Assembly (NCBI GenBank): GCA_038373885.1 | Contig: JAWZYV010012396.1 | Span: forward strand, 1,116,001-1,180,000 | DNA from: Cheiracanthium punctorium | Lineage: Eukaryota > Arthropoda > Arachnida > Araneae > Cheiracanthiidae | Reading direction: 5' to 3' | Length of the DNA: 64,000 bases | In this document: piece by piece, positions 45,557-57,843 of the stretch | Position numbering within the stretch: the first letter of the stretch is position 1 | How the letters are laid out: each line of letters opens with the position of its first letter | The notes under the pieces: generated by a model | The model's database searches: none | What the model was told of the DNA's origin: nothing | What the model saw: only the letters and a program-made list of their open reading frames with translations | Program-made: the position numbers and the translations under genes

Positions 45557-45761
45557 CAAAGCTGTAGCCAGGGGGAGATAAGGATCGTAGTGATTTGACC
45601 CCCATCCTCCCCCGAAATTTTAATCAATGCATTAGTGATTTTCTATTTGTGTTGATTCTAGAGATCAATTGAAACAGAGTGAAAAAATATTAGTGCTACA
45701 TATCCCCCCACGAAGCGCCGCATATCCCTGCCCCATTTTTTTTCTTCTGCCTACGGCTTTG
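45557..45761. mobile_element. hAT MITE with 8-bp duplication AAGGCTTT/AAGGCGTT (205 bp)
   Basis: The left end CAAAGCTGTAGCCAGGGGG and the reverse complement of the right end CAAAGCCGTAGGCAG are inverted repeats, and the interior has CCCCCGAAATTTT as in the element at 13329-13467. Flanking octamers differ at one base (45549-45556 and 45762-45769). Confidence 0.8.
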
Positions 45762-46031
45762 AAGGCGTTTTTCTCAAAACTAAGAAAATGCATACATTCG
45801 CATTTTTGGTGTGGCGATAGCAAAGGCGCACCCACATATGGAGCTGTAAGAGTTAAAAAGTTCCCTTAAAGACCAACAAAAAGAAATTGTCTTAAAAATG
45901 GAGAATTGTCACTTGATTAATAAATTAAAATATTTTATTCTCAAAAATTGTCTTGAAAGTATTTGGAAAATATTTCTTTTTAGAAAAAAATTTGGTTATG
46001 AAATAAATGCTTACAAATAGCACACAATATA

Positions 46032-46199
46032 CAGTTGAACTTGACTATAACGTTAAAAAATTTTTGGATAATAATTTATAATACTTTAACCTAATTACTT
46101 TAATACTACGCTATTTATGCGTGGGTAAATGGAACAGATTATTTTGACGTTATAACAGTATTCACTTACAAACGAGATCGCTATAACCGAGTTCAACAA
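46032..46199. mobile_element. pogo/Tigger-like MITE (168 bp)
   Basis: The left end CAGTTGAACTTGACTATAAC and the reverse complement of the right end TTGTTGAACTCGGTTATAGC are flanked by TA (46030-46031 and 46200-46201). CAGTTGAACT with TATAACG subterminal motifs is typical of pogo/Tigger-derived MITEs. No ORF. Confidence 0.78.
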
Positions 46200-46364
46200 T
46201 ATTCGTAGTCCCCACCCTTAAATCGTCATTATTCCTGAGTGGTGGCTATAATTATTTTCATAGTATACACGCTACAAAAGAAAGGAAAAGAAGAAGAAAA
46301 AAGAAATTTTTTAATAATTTGCTCTAAGAGAAAAATCATTTCATCAATTAATTTTAAATCAGGC

Positions 46365-46690
46365 GGCACCTTTAATTCCGTTCCGACTCAACCACTCATA
46401 CACTTTTGCTTCTGCCCCAAGTGCAGTGGAAATTGAAACACTAACGTTAAGCGAGGCGTAGCCGTCGGCCCACCTTGTCATTACCTGGCATGATGGGCCC
46501 ACACACACACATGCACACACGCTACGCCCTAAGGGGTCCCTTCGCCACGTGCCGGCATCACGCGAGCGGCACGCAAAATGCCTTCAGACAAGCTGGAGAT
46601 TTCATTCTGTCTCTGGCTATGATTGGCGAGAAAATTTATCACCTATGGCACGCGGGTAATGGAAAGTGATTTCACAGTTTTCCCTTTCCC
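46365..46690. promoter_or_regulatory. GC-richer repeat-free island, possible regulatory element
   Basis: A short (CA)n run (46499-46519) is embedded in GC- and CpG-rich sequence: GCGAGGCGTAGCCGTCGG, TTGTCATTACCTGGCATGATG, CGCCACGTGCCGGCATCACG. No good coding frame exists. Function is inferred from composition. Confidence 0.22.
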
Positions 46691-47035
46691 TTTTACTTGG
46701 TGTTCCTGTATTTTAGATTCGCATTTATCACTGTGTTATTCTGGATTTAATATTCAATATTTGCTTATAAATATACGATGTACTTTACGCAATCAGGGAT
46801 TTTAATCTACGAACTGATTTACTATGCATCAAACGTAATATATTCATTATCACCCCCCCTCCCCCTCTTAACTTTGAAGGTGCACAGTTACGTGTAAGTT
46901 TATTCCGAGTTTTTAATTAATTAAATTCTCAAGTTCTGTTAAATCAAAAAAATCCATTAAGCCTTGTAATTTTAGTATAAATGGAAATCAGTAATGACCG
47001 GTAATCAGTCCGGTAAAATCAGTAATCACCTATAA

Positions 47036-47472
47036 ACCCTTTTTTGACGCAGCTGGCTGTGCGGCACAGCCAGCTGCGCCAAAAAAGATTCTCTATCTGT
47101 GGTCTCTAAAGGGTCTCTATTTCTTATCTGTAGCACGCGATGAACGGTTCGATCGTCCGCTGGTCTTGCTGGTAGTTAAGTCGAGCGATTGCAACGGCTG
47201 CCCTTTTTTCAGCATTGGGCAATCTATCCAGCTGTTCTCGCATTCTTCCATTTTTCAACAGATGTCAGTGCTGTTAAAAATTATCGTGACATTTTTTTAA
47301 CGGGAAATGACGTGCTAAAAAGTAAAGGATTCTCGTTGGGCAATGCCAGCCGCAACTATTTTTATAGAAATCCAATCTATTCTTCGTGACTGGCAACAGA
47401 CTGGCAAAACGTCGTGACTGGCAAAACGTCAAGTTTGGTGTTCCCAGAGTAGGAACACTGCGCGTTAAAGGG
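47036..47472. mobile_element. piggyBac-like snap-back MITE, copy 3, 5'-truncated
   Basis: The right end GCGCGTTAAAGGG and TTAA (47473-47476) match copy 2, in the same orientation. The left side begins inside the palindrome, at CCCTTTTTTGACG just before the centre CTGGCTGTGCGGCACAGCCAG, so the left arm and left terminus are missing. A short internal duplication (TCTCTAT...TCTGT) lies at 47090-47130. One arm is lost, so it should no longer be mobile. Confidence 0.88.
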
Positions 47473-47476
47473 TTAA

Positions 47477-49618
47477 ATATTCATCATATATTGATGAAAT
47501 TTATTTTAAAAAATGCTAGATTTCTAATGGAAATTTTAGTTTTCTACACCGTATCAAATTCTAATGCACAAAATATAGTAAATAAAATTAGTGAATTTTA
47601 ACTAACATCAAACATTACATATTTTGAAATATTTAAAGTAGGACAAACAAAACCCGGATTTTAAAGTTATTTTTTCAGAAGTAGTGAACAATTGTATGCA
47701 CATATGCAGACAAACATCAAACGTCACATTCAAACAACATCAAACGTCACCAAAAATGATTTCTTATGAACTGTCATATAATTAGTTTTCCCCTTCCTTC
47801 ACCCTCAAGCACAAAGCCTTAAATACTAAAATTTTACTGAAGAGTTAGTCCCCTTCATTATGGCTCTTCAGTGCTTTGCCCTTCTTTGGCTCTTGACATC
47901 CTCATTTAATGAATACTTAATGACTACTCAGATTTGTCAAAATTTGATCAAGCTGCCATATTTTTCATTCAAATATTTTTTTAATCCCACCTTGCATTGT
48001 GGAAGTTGATAAGAATGATAGAAATTTTCCCATCATCTCAGCGCATGTATACTTTTATCAGGAAACTACATCTCGTCCCAGATTATTACCATAAGGAAGA
48101 AGAAAACATAAATATTCATTTTTAATTAAACTCCAAGGGTACATGAGGGGAAAATACTTAGCGTCCCCTGTACTATTTAATGAGCCAAATGATAATCTCC
48201 GGCAAATGGGATTATACATTTGCACATCGCTCTTCCGTCCCAGATTATTTTTAACAAAGATAAAAGAAAAAATCTTTTAGCATATTTTGATAAAAGACTA
48301 CACGATGAACTTTTGAATACATACCTTTTACTTTCTAAAAATTATATACTCGTTTCAATTTTCACTTATTTAATTTTCAGAACCTCTTTCAATAATTCAT
48401 AGACTCATCCAAAGCGTGATTTCCCAAGGGTAGGGACTCTCCTTCCCTCCCTCCTCCAGTTCACCTTTTGCTAATTTCGGTAATTTACAGTCGTTTTCTG
48501 TATTTTCAACAATGTCGCTTGTTTTTCATAACTCTCACCTGTTTCAGCGTGTTCTTTTTTTTCTTTCTTTCTCTTTTCTCCCTGTTTTAATTTTGTCCTT
48601 TTCGTAAAAATTGGAAATTCCCTAATTTTCAGCATTTTTCGAAGGAACGTGTAAACTTTTTGGAGGCCTACGGGGACTTTGAAAATTAAAGATGAAACTA
48701 TACCTTAATTAGTATAGTTTTTGTGTGCGGAATTACCGAATTGCGATTTTCGTCAAATGTTAAGAGTAAACATAAGATGTGGAACTTAGACTGATTGGTT
48801 CCCGTTCTTCTTTCAATTAGCGAAGGGAAAAGGAGATGAACTTCCGAGTATTTACAAAGAGGCTTCAGAGAGAGCTTTGTGAGTTGAGAGGGGAAAAAAT
48901 GCGGTTTTGACTAAAAATTCAGTAATAATTTAAATATGCGTTGTAATGAGGTATTACTTGACAAACATTGTTTAAAGTGAAATTTATTCGAACATTTTTA
49001 CCAACATATTATTGAAAAATTTAAGAAAGAATGACTTTGTTTCCTACGTCAGAGCAATTTTTACTATCGAATTTTAAAATATTCGTACATATGTAGAAGA
49101 CAAATGAAAAATTTTAAACATGAATATCATATGAACTCTCAAAATCATACTCAGATATTCATTTCTATTTCTGTAAAAGTAAATTTTTAAATGTGCAGAA
49201 ATTGCGCATCCTATCTGAAGGAATTCTATAGGGATAGCGTAAGTAATCAAACATTTCAAGTTATGACTTTCAAATATTTCTTATGTCTAAATAAACACAT
49301 TTATCATTGTTTTTCCTTGAAAGGCTGTACTAATGCGTAGATTATCAATTCTGTTGTATAGCCTGCAGTTAAGTGCAAGTACTAAAGAGCTAATAATTTT
49401 TTGAAATAGTAGTCATATGAAAATAATTACAATACAAATTTTCTCTCTCCTTGTTAATTAACATAAACTTTGTATTAATATAGTGCACTACAATGTCGAC
49501 CGAAACGAAGTCACATGGCTTTAAATTTGATTCAAAAGCAAAAAGATCTACAGTCCAGAAATGTTCGATAAATAGGCGGTTGTATGGCCTTATATATTTC
49601 GGATTATCGAGATTTGTA
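47477..49618. other. No gene recognised
   Basis: AT-rich sequence with a CATCAAACGTCAC direct repeat near 47717 and 47739. 48780-48910 is slightly GC-richer. No coding frame is convincing. Confidence 0.4.
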
Positions 49619-49626
49619 CTCTACTG

Positions 49627-49959
49627 CAGCGTTTCTCAACCTGTGGGGCGCGACCCCCAAGGAGGACGCAGAGCGTTTGCAGGGGGGCACGAGAAAAACC
49701 AAAGAGCAAGCAGAGATGCATGTTTTCAAAAACATCATCTTATTTATTCTTATTTTTACTCAAAAATATATCTATTTTCGTTTAAAATGTTCATTAAAAC
49801 TTTACTGATAACATTATTTTGTAGAAAATTTGACTAAATGGTCAGTGTTAAAGATTAAAAAACTGAAAGTATGCTGAAAAATGTGAGGGGGGGGGGTAGG
49901 CGCCACCGTTAGTTAGCCTTTGTTGGAGGGCGCGAGGTTGAAAAGGTTGAGAACCACTG
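49627..49959. mobile_element. hAT MITE with 8-bp duplication CTCTACTG/CTGTACTG (333 bp)
   Basis: CAGCGTTTCTCAACCTGTGG at the left and AAAAGGTTGAGAACCACTG at the right are inverted repeats of the common CAGTGGTTCTCAACCT hAT type. The octamers 49619-49626 and 49960-49967 match at 7 of 8 positions. GGGGCGCGACCCCC follows the left end. The 114- and 74-codon ORFs across it do not resemble transposase. Confidence 0.9.
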
Positions 49960-49974
49960 CTGTACTGTGTTTTA

Positions 49975-50178
49975 AGGCAAACCTACATGAGGGTTATCTG
50001 CCTACGGGGTGCGCCTTTGAAGGAAGACTTTTTAGACTATTCTTTAGAGCATTCACGTTACATCTGGTATAAACCATCTAAAACTCCAGACATTTAGACC
50101 GATATCAGAGTAGTAGAACCTTGGACTTTCACTCTTCAGCCATCTTCCATTTCGGTATCTCATCCACTGGACCATGGT
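49975..50178 (-). mobile_element. tRNA-derived SINE, minus strand, copy 2
   Basis: In reverse complement it has TGGTCCAGTGGATGAGAT (A box) and the conserved body GTCTGGAGTTTTAGATGG and CAGATGTAACGTGAATGC. It is more diverged than copy 1. It lies 15 bp from the hAT MITE at 49627. Confidence 0.75.
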
Positions 50179-50667
50179 GAAGCCTCTATGAAATCTCCCA
50201 AACGGTTCTTCATTGCAAGTTTTTGGTATCTCACTAGCTGAAAAGATGACATCATATCGAAATAACCGAAGACATGGATATTTTCCAAATGCAAATTCAT
50301 AAATTTTTCACCTTTAACAGAATACATAAGCAGTCAGAATTTCTTAAGACTAAGGCAAATCAAGCATGTATTCAAACATTACGGCATGTTTGTGTGTATG
50401 AAATATAGCAGAATCATGAAAGGAAAAGAAGTCTGGAGAATGAACAAGGTTCCAATAATATTCGTTTAATTTTTAACGAGAATTGTCATTCAGGATTTAT
50501 AGTGACTATCAATGATAAGGCCAATAAAAGAAAAGAAAAAATGAGTGTGAGTGAGTTGATTTTATTTAGCACAAAGCTCTGTCTTGGTAATCAATGTTTC
50601 AGTATGTTATTAATATACTGTATGTTTTCAGTATATTATGATATGCATGTTATCAGTAAAGTTTGAT
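50179..50667. other. No gene recognised
   Basis: AT-rich sequence. TCAGTATATTA-type near-repeats at 50597-50645 are the only structure seen. Confidence 0.4.
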
Positions 50668-50757
50668 TTAAGCGGAAAAATTTCTGTTTCCGCTTAAATA
50701 ACCATACATAAGCTAATAACTTGAATAACCACAAATAAGCTAATAAACTCACGATTA
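50668..50757. repeat. Dispersed ~25-bp repeat block, copy 1, with hairpin
   Basis: ATTTAAGCGGAAA pairs with TTTCCGCTTAAAT across an 8-nt loop. This is followed by two ~25-bp units (AATAACCATACATAAGCTAA / AATAACCACAAATAAGCTAA) and ACTCACGATTA. The same block with three units is at 52640-52741. Confidence 0.75.
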
Positions 50758-52639
50758 ATTAGTTAATTACATTCTTCTGAGAGTAGGCGTTTTCATATCT
50801 GAGTAAAATAAAATATTTTAATGAAAAAATATGTTAAAGCGGACAAACAGTATGATTACAAAGAACTGTGATTTCGTGTCGGTGTACGCTAATAGAAATA
50901 AAATTTTAAAGTTGGACCCGGATTTGTTCAAAACGGAGAATACTCTTTTTCAAGAAAAGAACAGTCTTTTGATTTTGCTCTGAAATTTTAACATTTACAT
51001 AAATTATATTAGTCTGTTAGGACGTCACCTGCAACACACACACAAGTAGATAAGAAAAAAACTTTAATCAAACACGTAAGATTTATTTATTCATGTCTTA
51101 TTTTTTATCGTAACAGTAAAAATAAATAAATAAAATCGCTGTTCCTTAAAAGTTCTCCATTTCCGAACCTAGAAGTTCTAACATTTGAAAACATTCCGGA
51201 AATCACACATTCCTATTTTTCATTTTTATATCGCCCCTTTCCCGAAAACCGCGAGGGGGAAAAAATGAAGGAAGATGGCAGAAAATATCAGTTTTTCAAT
51301 TTGCGGCAGAAATGATGAAAAACGAACCACTTATCAGTAACGTAAGCGTTACACGTCAGCTTCAGACAAATATATATTTATAAAAAAAGAAAGAAAAAGA
51401 ATTGAGTAACGTGGAAAAATAAAAGTCGACGTTCTACCCCCACCTCATATTTTTTTTCCGATCTCTTTGTCTTTCGCTAGACGCATAATTAGTGAAATTC
51501 GTAAATGTTTCGTGCATTTAACAATTGAGGAGTGAGTGATGAAAAAAAAAGAAGAAGAAAAAGGTGTACCAGACAAAGCAGTCGCTTATCTCGGAATTTC
51601 TCCTCCACTGCGCATGTGCCGCAAGCAAAAAGGGGGGTATAAATGAATTATGATTAAAAAAAGGTAAGTTTTTCTCCGTTGAAATGCATTTTTTTTATCT
51701 GTATGGATTTTTTATGGGGGTATTACAGTCTTTTAGATAAAGAAGTTGGAAATTAAGGAATAAATGTGGAGTTTCCATGTAAAGAAAGCTCACTGATGCA
51801 TGTCGCTATAATAATTTAAACACTCTGTTCCATTTATAAATTCTAAGTCATTTAACACGTGTAAAGAAACATGTTCACGAACATATCTTTAATCATCCAA
51901 TAAACCAACGTTTTACAATCTGTGCTTACAGCTAATGTTCATTGTAAATGGAACATCAATCGAATCTTAACTAGAATCAAAGAAATAGCATTTTTGTTGA
52001 AAACTAAACTAAATAATAATTCGGTAAGGATTAGAAATTCAAGATCGGGTCTAATTTTAATTAAATTGTAGGATAAAAAGCTTTATTTGAGCTGAAAACC
52101 TGGTGATTTAGTAATTCGTTTGATTAGTGATCAAATATATCTCAGAACTAGGCAATGACCAAGCGTTCAGAGTAAAACGAAAAAGCCGTGATAATTCACA
52201 AATGAACTAAGTAAAACTTTACATAATTGTTGGCCTAATGCAATAAGCTACTACAATAAGTAACTTTTTGTTTAAAAGTGAAGAAGGAATATTATCTAAA
52301 AATATTTGATTCCCCCTCTTTTTTAATTTTTGATAAATGTCTGTTCATAGGTGGAATTCGAGATTTCTGAAGATGCATAAACCAACTTATATATGAAATT
52401 TTGCTGTTAAAATTATATAGATCAAGAGAACACGAAGGCTTATAAGGTAAAAAAAAAATAATAACTGAAGCATATAATAAAAGGCAAATTAAAACGTAAA
52501 CTTGTATACCAAAAAGTGGAATAGCATTAAGAATGCATATAAAGTGCATAAAATTTTAATATTCTGACTTACCTGTTCGTCTGGCTATTCACTAAATCTA
52601 GATATGAACAGAGAAAGATTATTTTTTTTCTTATAAATT
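50758..52639. other. No gene recognised; possible weak promoter-like motifs at ~51600
   Basis: CACTGCGCATGTGCCGC near 51609 resembles an NRF1 site and is followed ~25 bp later by GGTATAAATG, a TATA-like box. No ORF begins downstream, so a promoter is only a possibility. The rest is AT-rich. Confidence 0.25.
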
Positions 52640-52741
52640 TCAGTTTCCGCTTAAATAATCATATATAAGCTAATAACTAAATAACCATACATAGGCTAAT
52701 AACTTAAATAACCACAAATAAGCTAATAAACTCACGATTAT
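52640..52741. repeat. Dispersed ~25-bp repeat block, copy 2 (three units)
   Basis: TTTCCGCTTAAATAATCATA starts three ~25-bp units ending TAAGCTAATAA and then ACTCACGATTA. Compared with copy 1 (50668) it has one more unit and lacks the left hairpin arm. Confidence 0.75.
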
Positions 52742-55700
52742 GTATCAATTTACAAAGGAATCGTAAATGAGTCTAAAAATCTACTTAGATGGTCCAAAAT
52801 ACTCTTTTTCATAGTCTTTCAGACGCAGATTTACAAAATGATAATTATTAGTAATTAGAAAGAAGTTTGACCACCGCTCCCTTGAAAAAAAGTGTGGGGG
52901 GGGGGGAACAGAGAAGCATAATCTCAAATAAAAGTGAATAAAAATGCCGTTCCCGGCGTACCCGTCGACTAATACGACTAGTTTCAATGGCGAGGAGATT
53001 TCAAAGAAGTAAGGTCGAAGGTAATACTGGCGTATGAACACCAGAACTGACACCAGAAATAGCTAAGAAAACATAAGGAGGGATTGTAAACACTGTGTAT
53101 TAAAAAACCAATGGTATTAAAAACGTGTGTTGGCTGATGCAATTAAAAAAATTCAGTGATGATCTCTGAAACAAAAAGCGTTAAGTAGACTTAATAAATC
53201 AGACCTATGAATACAGAATCTCAATATTAAAATCGGGGTCGGAAGACAATGAGGTAAAATGTAATTAGTTATTTGAGCTGGAAAATGGACTTTGGTCACA
53301 AATCGTTATACCTTGTTTTTTAATCACTTTTTCTCCCATCCCTCGCCGCATTTCTTTTCCATTTTTTTTCTTCTTCTTTCTTCATTTCTCTCTTGTGAAA
53401 CTACGCGATTGAATTAACCAATGCTCACGGTGACAGAGTTTTCAAAAGCTGGAAATGAATGAACGAAAGTGCGCAGGAGAAAGAAAAAAGAGCAAATTAA
53501 ATAAAAAAGATAGCAGATAAAGAATGGAAAATATCTCGAGGATACAAATAAAAAAAAAGAAAAGAAAAGAACTCGGGGGCTACAAAAAATAACGATGTCG
53601 TCAAAATGTGCCCTACACCGCTGCTCACTGCCCCGAGAAGCAATAAAACAACAAAACTCGAGACTTCGATTAAACAGCGATATAGCCGCCATTTTGAACG
53701 CTCTGCGTGTAATTCAATTAATACTTTTTCGGTGTTCTTTTATTTTACAAAAATTCTATTCCGCCATATCTTTTGTTACTTCAGCGTGCAGTAATATTTG
53801 AATTAGATTTTTGAATTGCAATTCCTGACATTTTTTTTTTTACCCATGTCTTCCCTCCCCTTTTCATTCTATTCATCTAAGTTAATTCATTTTTGACTCT
53901 TTTTTTTTCATTTCACTTCACGGTTTGATTTCACTTTGCCAGATGAGGGAATAAATGACGGAGGAATCGATAATTATTTAAGGAATCAGGCACTGCTTTA
54001 ATCGCACTATTTCGTGAAAGTGTCAGAGGGGGGTTGGGAGGGGAGGGGAGAGAAAATGGTGATCAGCTTTTGGATTTTTATCCCGTTTATTTGTTTCTTG
54101 TGAACATAATTGTAAAAATACGTATTCAAAGTGCAGTGCATTAAAAAAAAAGAAATAAAAAACCGAACCTCCTGAAAGTAATTAAGATTTCAAGCTGCGA
54201 TACGATTTGAGCTGCGGGCAAAGTCTCTGTGCAACATAGATTAAGGATAATACGCTTAAGAGGGTAAAATTAATGGATTAGAGGTTCATAAAAAACGCAG
54301 ACAATATGTGTCCTCTGTCACATAGCTTATTTTTGTTAACAGTAAATACCAGATTTGGTTTAAATAATATTCACAATCAGGCTGCGGTTTGAAAGTATCC
54401 GTTCTCACATTGATTTAAAATTTTTAAATATGTTTCATGAATGAGCCTTCAAAGGAAGGTATTGGAATGCAGTAAATAAAAATGATAAGATGCTATCATT
54501 TGATGTGTTTCTGTTTACGTAAATTGGAATTAATTAAAAAGACAGTTAATGTAAAATCATTTTTTACTTACGTCACTTTTGGAATAATAAAGACTTACAA
54601 AAGCACAGGTAATTATAAAATAGGACTTATGTTTCTGAAAAAGTTAAGAAATAAGAAATTAAATAAACAAAGTTTGTAAAAATGAAATTAAATTATGAGT
54701 TTTATTAATTTTTATTTGCCGCAAATTTGGAAATGGATCCTTTGGTCTTTTTGTTCGTTTTGATCTAATATAAAACTGACAATTTATTTCAAACAACAAT
54801 GACAAAACCCATTTTAAACCGTTTTTTTCTAAGATTTTTTTAAAAACATTATTTTTTCCAACCGAAACAAAACCTATATGTGAATATAAAAAATTCTTTT
54901 CTAGGCCAGTTAGTTTATGAATGTTCCTTTTGTTGAATTTATATTAGGTCCAACTAGTTATAAAATACCATTTTGAGTAATGCGAGCCAGTAAACTACGT
55001 TATTAGAAGGTATTCCTTAATTTTTATAGACAATTACTATCAATAATTAATTTGACATTTTATCGAAGGAATGTTGTTTAAAATATGATATTTTAGAGTT
55101 TTAGGATGAAATATATTTATAAATCACTATTGTTATTGTTATTATTATTATTATTTAAGACTGTTTAGTTTATACAACTATATCTCAAACATCTTCTATA
55201 ACTCGTGCATGCACGTTTTCAACCCAATGTGAAAATAATGAAGTACGTCCATTAACAGAAAACTAGAGTTAAACATGACTCAGGAATGAATACTTCATGG
55301 GGAAATCGTAAATAAATTGTTACTTGCTTCAATGGAACAACACCCGAGTATTGGACCCGCGTATTGGACACACGTATTCATAGAACCGAGCCTATGTCAA
55401 AATATGCTACAGGGAATATCACAGTCTACTGTGACTGAAAGTTATCATAAAACAGATGATTCGAACCTAACTACTTCCGTAAGCATGGTCGTTATCAATG
55501 CATATTGTTGAGATCTTCAAGTTCAAACAGAATTGTAGTAATTTTTATGACATAAGAACTTGCATGTATCTTGCTATCAACTATAGATACGATAGCGAAG
55601 CTCTTTGTGTATACCTATTGGCAACGCGATGGGTGTAGGAAAAACGGCGGGAAGCCTGGTGGAAGATTTCAAGAGGATTTGTTTTGTAATCTCATGTATT

Positions 55701-55849
55701 ATTCGAAGAAGTTGGTTAAGTTTTATAAAGATTACTTTATCAGTCTTTTCGATACATACATATATAGCTTTTGGTGAGTATGATCAATTACAGAACAGAC
55801 GTACTAAGTTGATGTTGCATTCAGGACATAGATACACGAAAGCTATCAG
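52742..55849. other. No gene recognised; low-complexity and one GC-richer patch
   Basis: 53330-53590 is strand-biased pyrimidine/purine low complexity. 53590-53720 is GC-richer (CGATATAGCCGCCATTTTGAACG) with overlapping ORFs on both strands that look like shadows. GTTATT/TTA simple repeats lie at 55128-55155. Other ORFs (54482, 55317, 55605) are not recognisable. Confidence 0.4.
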
Positions 55850-56035
55850 CCTAACGGCGAATACATGGAGTGGAAGAATTTTTAAAGGGTTCTAATGCGC
55901 ATTCACATTAAAACTGGAGGAAACCTGCCAAAACTCCAGATCATTAAATTGACAGCCGAACAGTATACCAGAAACCTGAGTCTTCACACTTCAGCCATCT
56001 ACCACTATTCAGGCTTATCCTCTCACAGAAGAACC
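55850..56035 (-). mobile_element. tRNA-derived SINE, minus strand, copy 3
   Basis: In reverse complement: GATGGCTGAAGTGTGAAGAC, a weak B box CAGGTTTCTGG, and the body ATCTGGAGTTTTGGCAGG and TCCTCCAGTTTTAATGTG. Same orientation as copies 1 and 2. Confidence 0.75.
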
Positions 56036-56608
56036 AGAGTTTAAGATTTCAACATGCCTTTAGCAGTACATCAGAACATTTCACATAATATTACACAATC
56101 ATATGTTATAGTCGACGTTTCTGCAAAGCATGGAGGATTGTAGTTTGCCTTCAGATGAAGCATTTTAGACTTTTCATCTATTAGAAAGTTTGAGATGTGT
56201 GCTTCCAAACACACACTCTCCCTCTGCCACCAAAACTTAATCAGTATGCAACAAATGAATGATCCATTGACACAAATTTCTATAGTCCAATAGATTTTCT
56301 TTTACATGTGCAACACAGAACTATGATATTACGACCCATGCTATTAGTATAACAAGTGCGTAGTAGTTAAACTGATTAACTAATGAAGTCAAATTAGAAT
56401 CGTGCAGAATTTTGGAATCAGAAAAACTCTGCAAAATCTTGTCCAACTTACTTTTTAGTCAAATTTCAGTCGCTATTTTGCAGCTTGTAAAGTTGTTTAT
56501 ATTGATATACTTCTGTTTCAGTCCAAAGTATTGGACATTTTGAATTTTTTTATTTAATACTGTGTTAAGGTAAAAAGGCTGATTTACATTCTATACTGTC
56601 TGATAATA
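56036..56608. other. No gene recognised
   Basis: AT-rich sequence between the SINE and the Tc1 element. Nothing noted. Confidence 0.4.
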
Positions 56609-57841
56609 CACTATCTGCCCAAAAGTATCCGGACACCCCCTAAAAAAGTGGTTTTGACGGGTGACGCAAATTTGATGCGTAATCGAAAACTATTAAATTG
56701 TTGGTAGTGGTTTGTCCGGTTGTATGTATGCGTTGTGAAGCAATGAGTAAGTCACAGGAGCTTAGTGAGTTCGATAGTGGCAGTATAGTGGGATGTCACT
56801 TTTGTGGGAAATCAGTTCGTGAGATTGCAGACATTCCACAGAAGCCTAAATCCACTGTGAGTGATATAATTGTGAAGTGCAAACGTCGAGGCAGTGAAAC
56901 TGCAGAAAAAAGGAGTAGTAGAGCGAAAAAACTTAGTGAACGGAGCCGCAGAACTCTGAAAAGGGTAGTGGAAAACAATCGCAAGTCCTCGTTGGTAGAA
57001 ATTTCACAGGAGTTCCAAAGTTCATCAGATGCTAATGTTAGCAGCAGGACTTTTCGTCGAGAGTTAAACAACTTGGGATTCCGTGGTCGTGCAGCCGCTC
57101 ACAAGCCGAACATCACTCCACAGAATGCGAAGCATCGATTGCAATGGTTCAAAGATAACCGCCATTGGACTGTGGACGTGTGGAAAACTGTTTTTTGGAG
57201 TGATAAATCTCGCTTCACAGTCTGGCTGTCGGAGGGACGACGCGTCTGAGTTTGGCGGATGCCCGGCGAACGTTTTTTGCGTGACTGAATTGTGCCGACT
57301 GATAAGTTTCGTGGTGGCGGTATAATGGTGGTGGACGTTTCTTGTGGTTGAGCCTAGGTCCGTTAGTTCCTGTGGTTGGAAACATAAACTCTGTGATGTA
57401 GGAGGACATTCTGGACAATGCTGCACTCCCAACTCTGTGGCAATATTACGGGGAAGGCCCATTTCCCTTCCAGCAGGATAACAGCTCCATTCACACATCG
57501 AGGCTTGCACAGACGTGATTTGACGAAATGAGAGTTCAAAAACTGGACTGGCCTTCTCAGATCCCCGATCTTAATCCCACACAACACCTCTAGGACGAAT
57601 TAGAGCGCATATTACGTTGCCAGCCAAATCGACCATCCTCACTGCAAGCACTCACTTCAGCCGTGATGGACGCCTGGAAGTCAATTCCTAAGGTCACCTG
57701 TCAAAAACTGGTGCAAAGTCTTCCCAGAGGTGTGCAGGCTGTCATCGATGGAAAAGGGGGACCACCATCATATTAAATATGTGCCTCAGGACGCTCCAAG
57801 TCCATGCTACTGGGTGTCCGGATACTTTCGGCCAGATAATG
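56609..57841 (+). mobile_element. Complete Tc1-like transposon (1233 bp), inactive
   Basis: The 30-bp terminal repeats CACTATCTGCCCAAAAGTAT... and CATTATCTGGCCGAAAGTAT..., both ending CCGGACACCC, match at 27 of 30 positions. TA flanks both sides (56607-56608, 57842-57843), the Tc1/mariner target. The interior is one transposase gene of the usual Tc1 length, now broken. Intact ends and a single dead gene mean it could move only with transposase from a relative. Confidence 0.95.
56743..57776 (+). pseudogene. Tc1-like DD34E transposase, broken
   Basis: The protein would cut and rejoin the element at its terminal repeats. The ATG at 56743 begins MSKSQELSEFDSGSIVG, a usual Tc1 start. Residues ~10-60 form the first helix-turn-helix and ~60-120 the second (KLSERSRRTLKRVVENN; SSRTFRRELNNLGFRGR). 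The first catalytic Asp is in VFWSDKSRF (~57203). The frame then stops at TGA 57247-57249, where the family has Trp. More stops follow (two more replacing Trp, one Tyr, one Cys) with a frameshift near 57330. The second Asp is kept in QQDNSS (~57478), but the Glu of the usual DLNPIE is Gln in PDLNPTQH (~57575). The coding region ends at TAA 57774-57776, about 344 codons, normal for the family. Clearly non-functional. Confidence 0.95.
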
Positions 57842-57843
57842 TA

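Noticed and set aside
49493..49837. 114-codon ORF
   Set aside because: It crosses the left boundary of the hAT MITE, so the frame is a by-product of the insertion.
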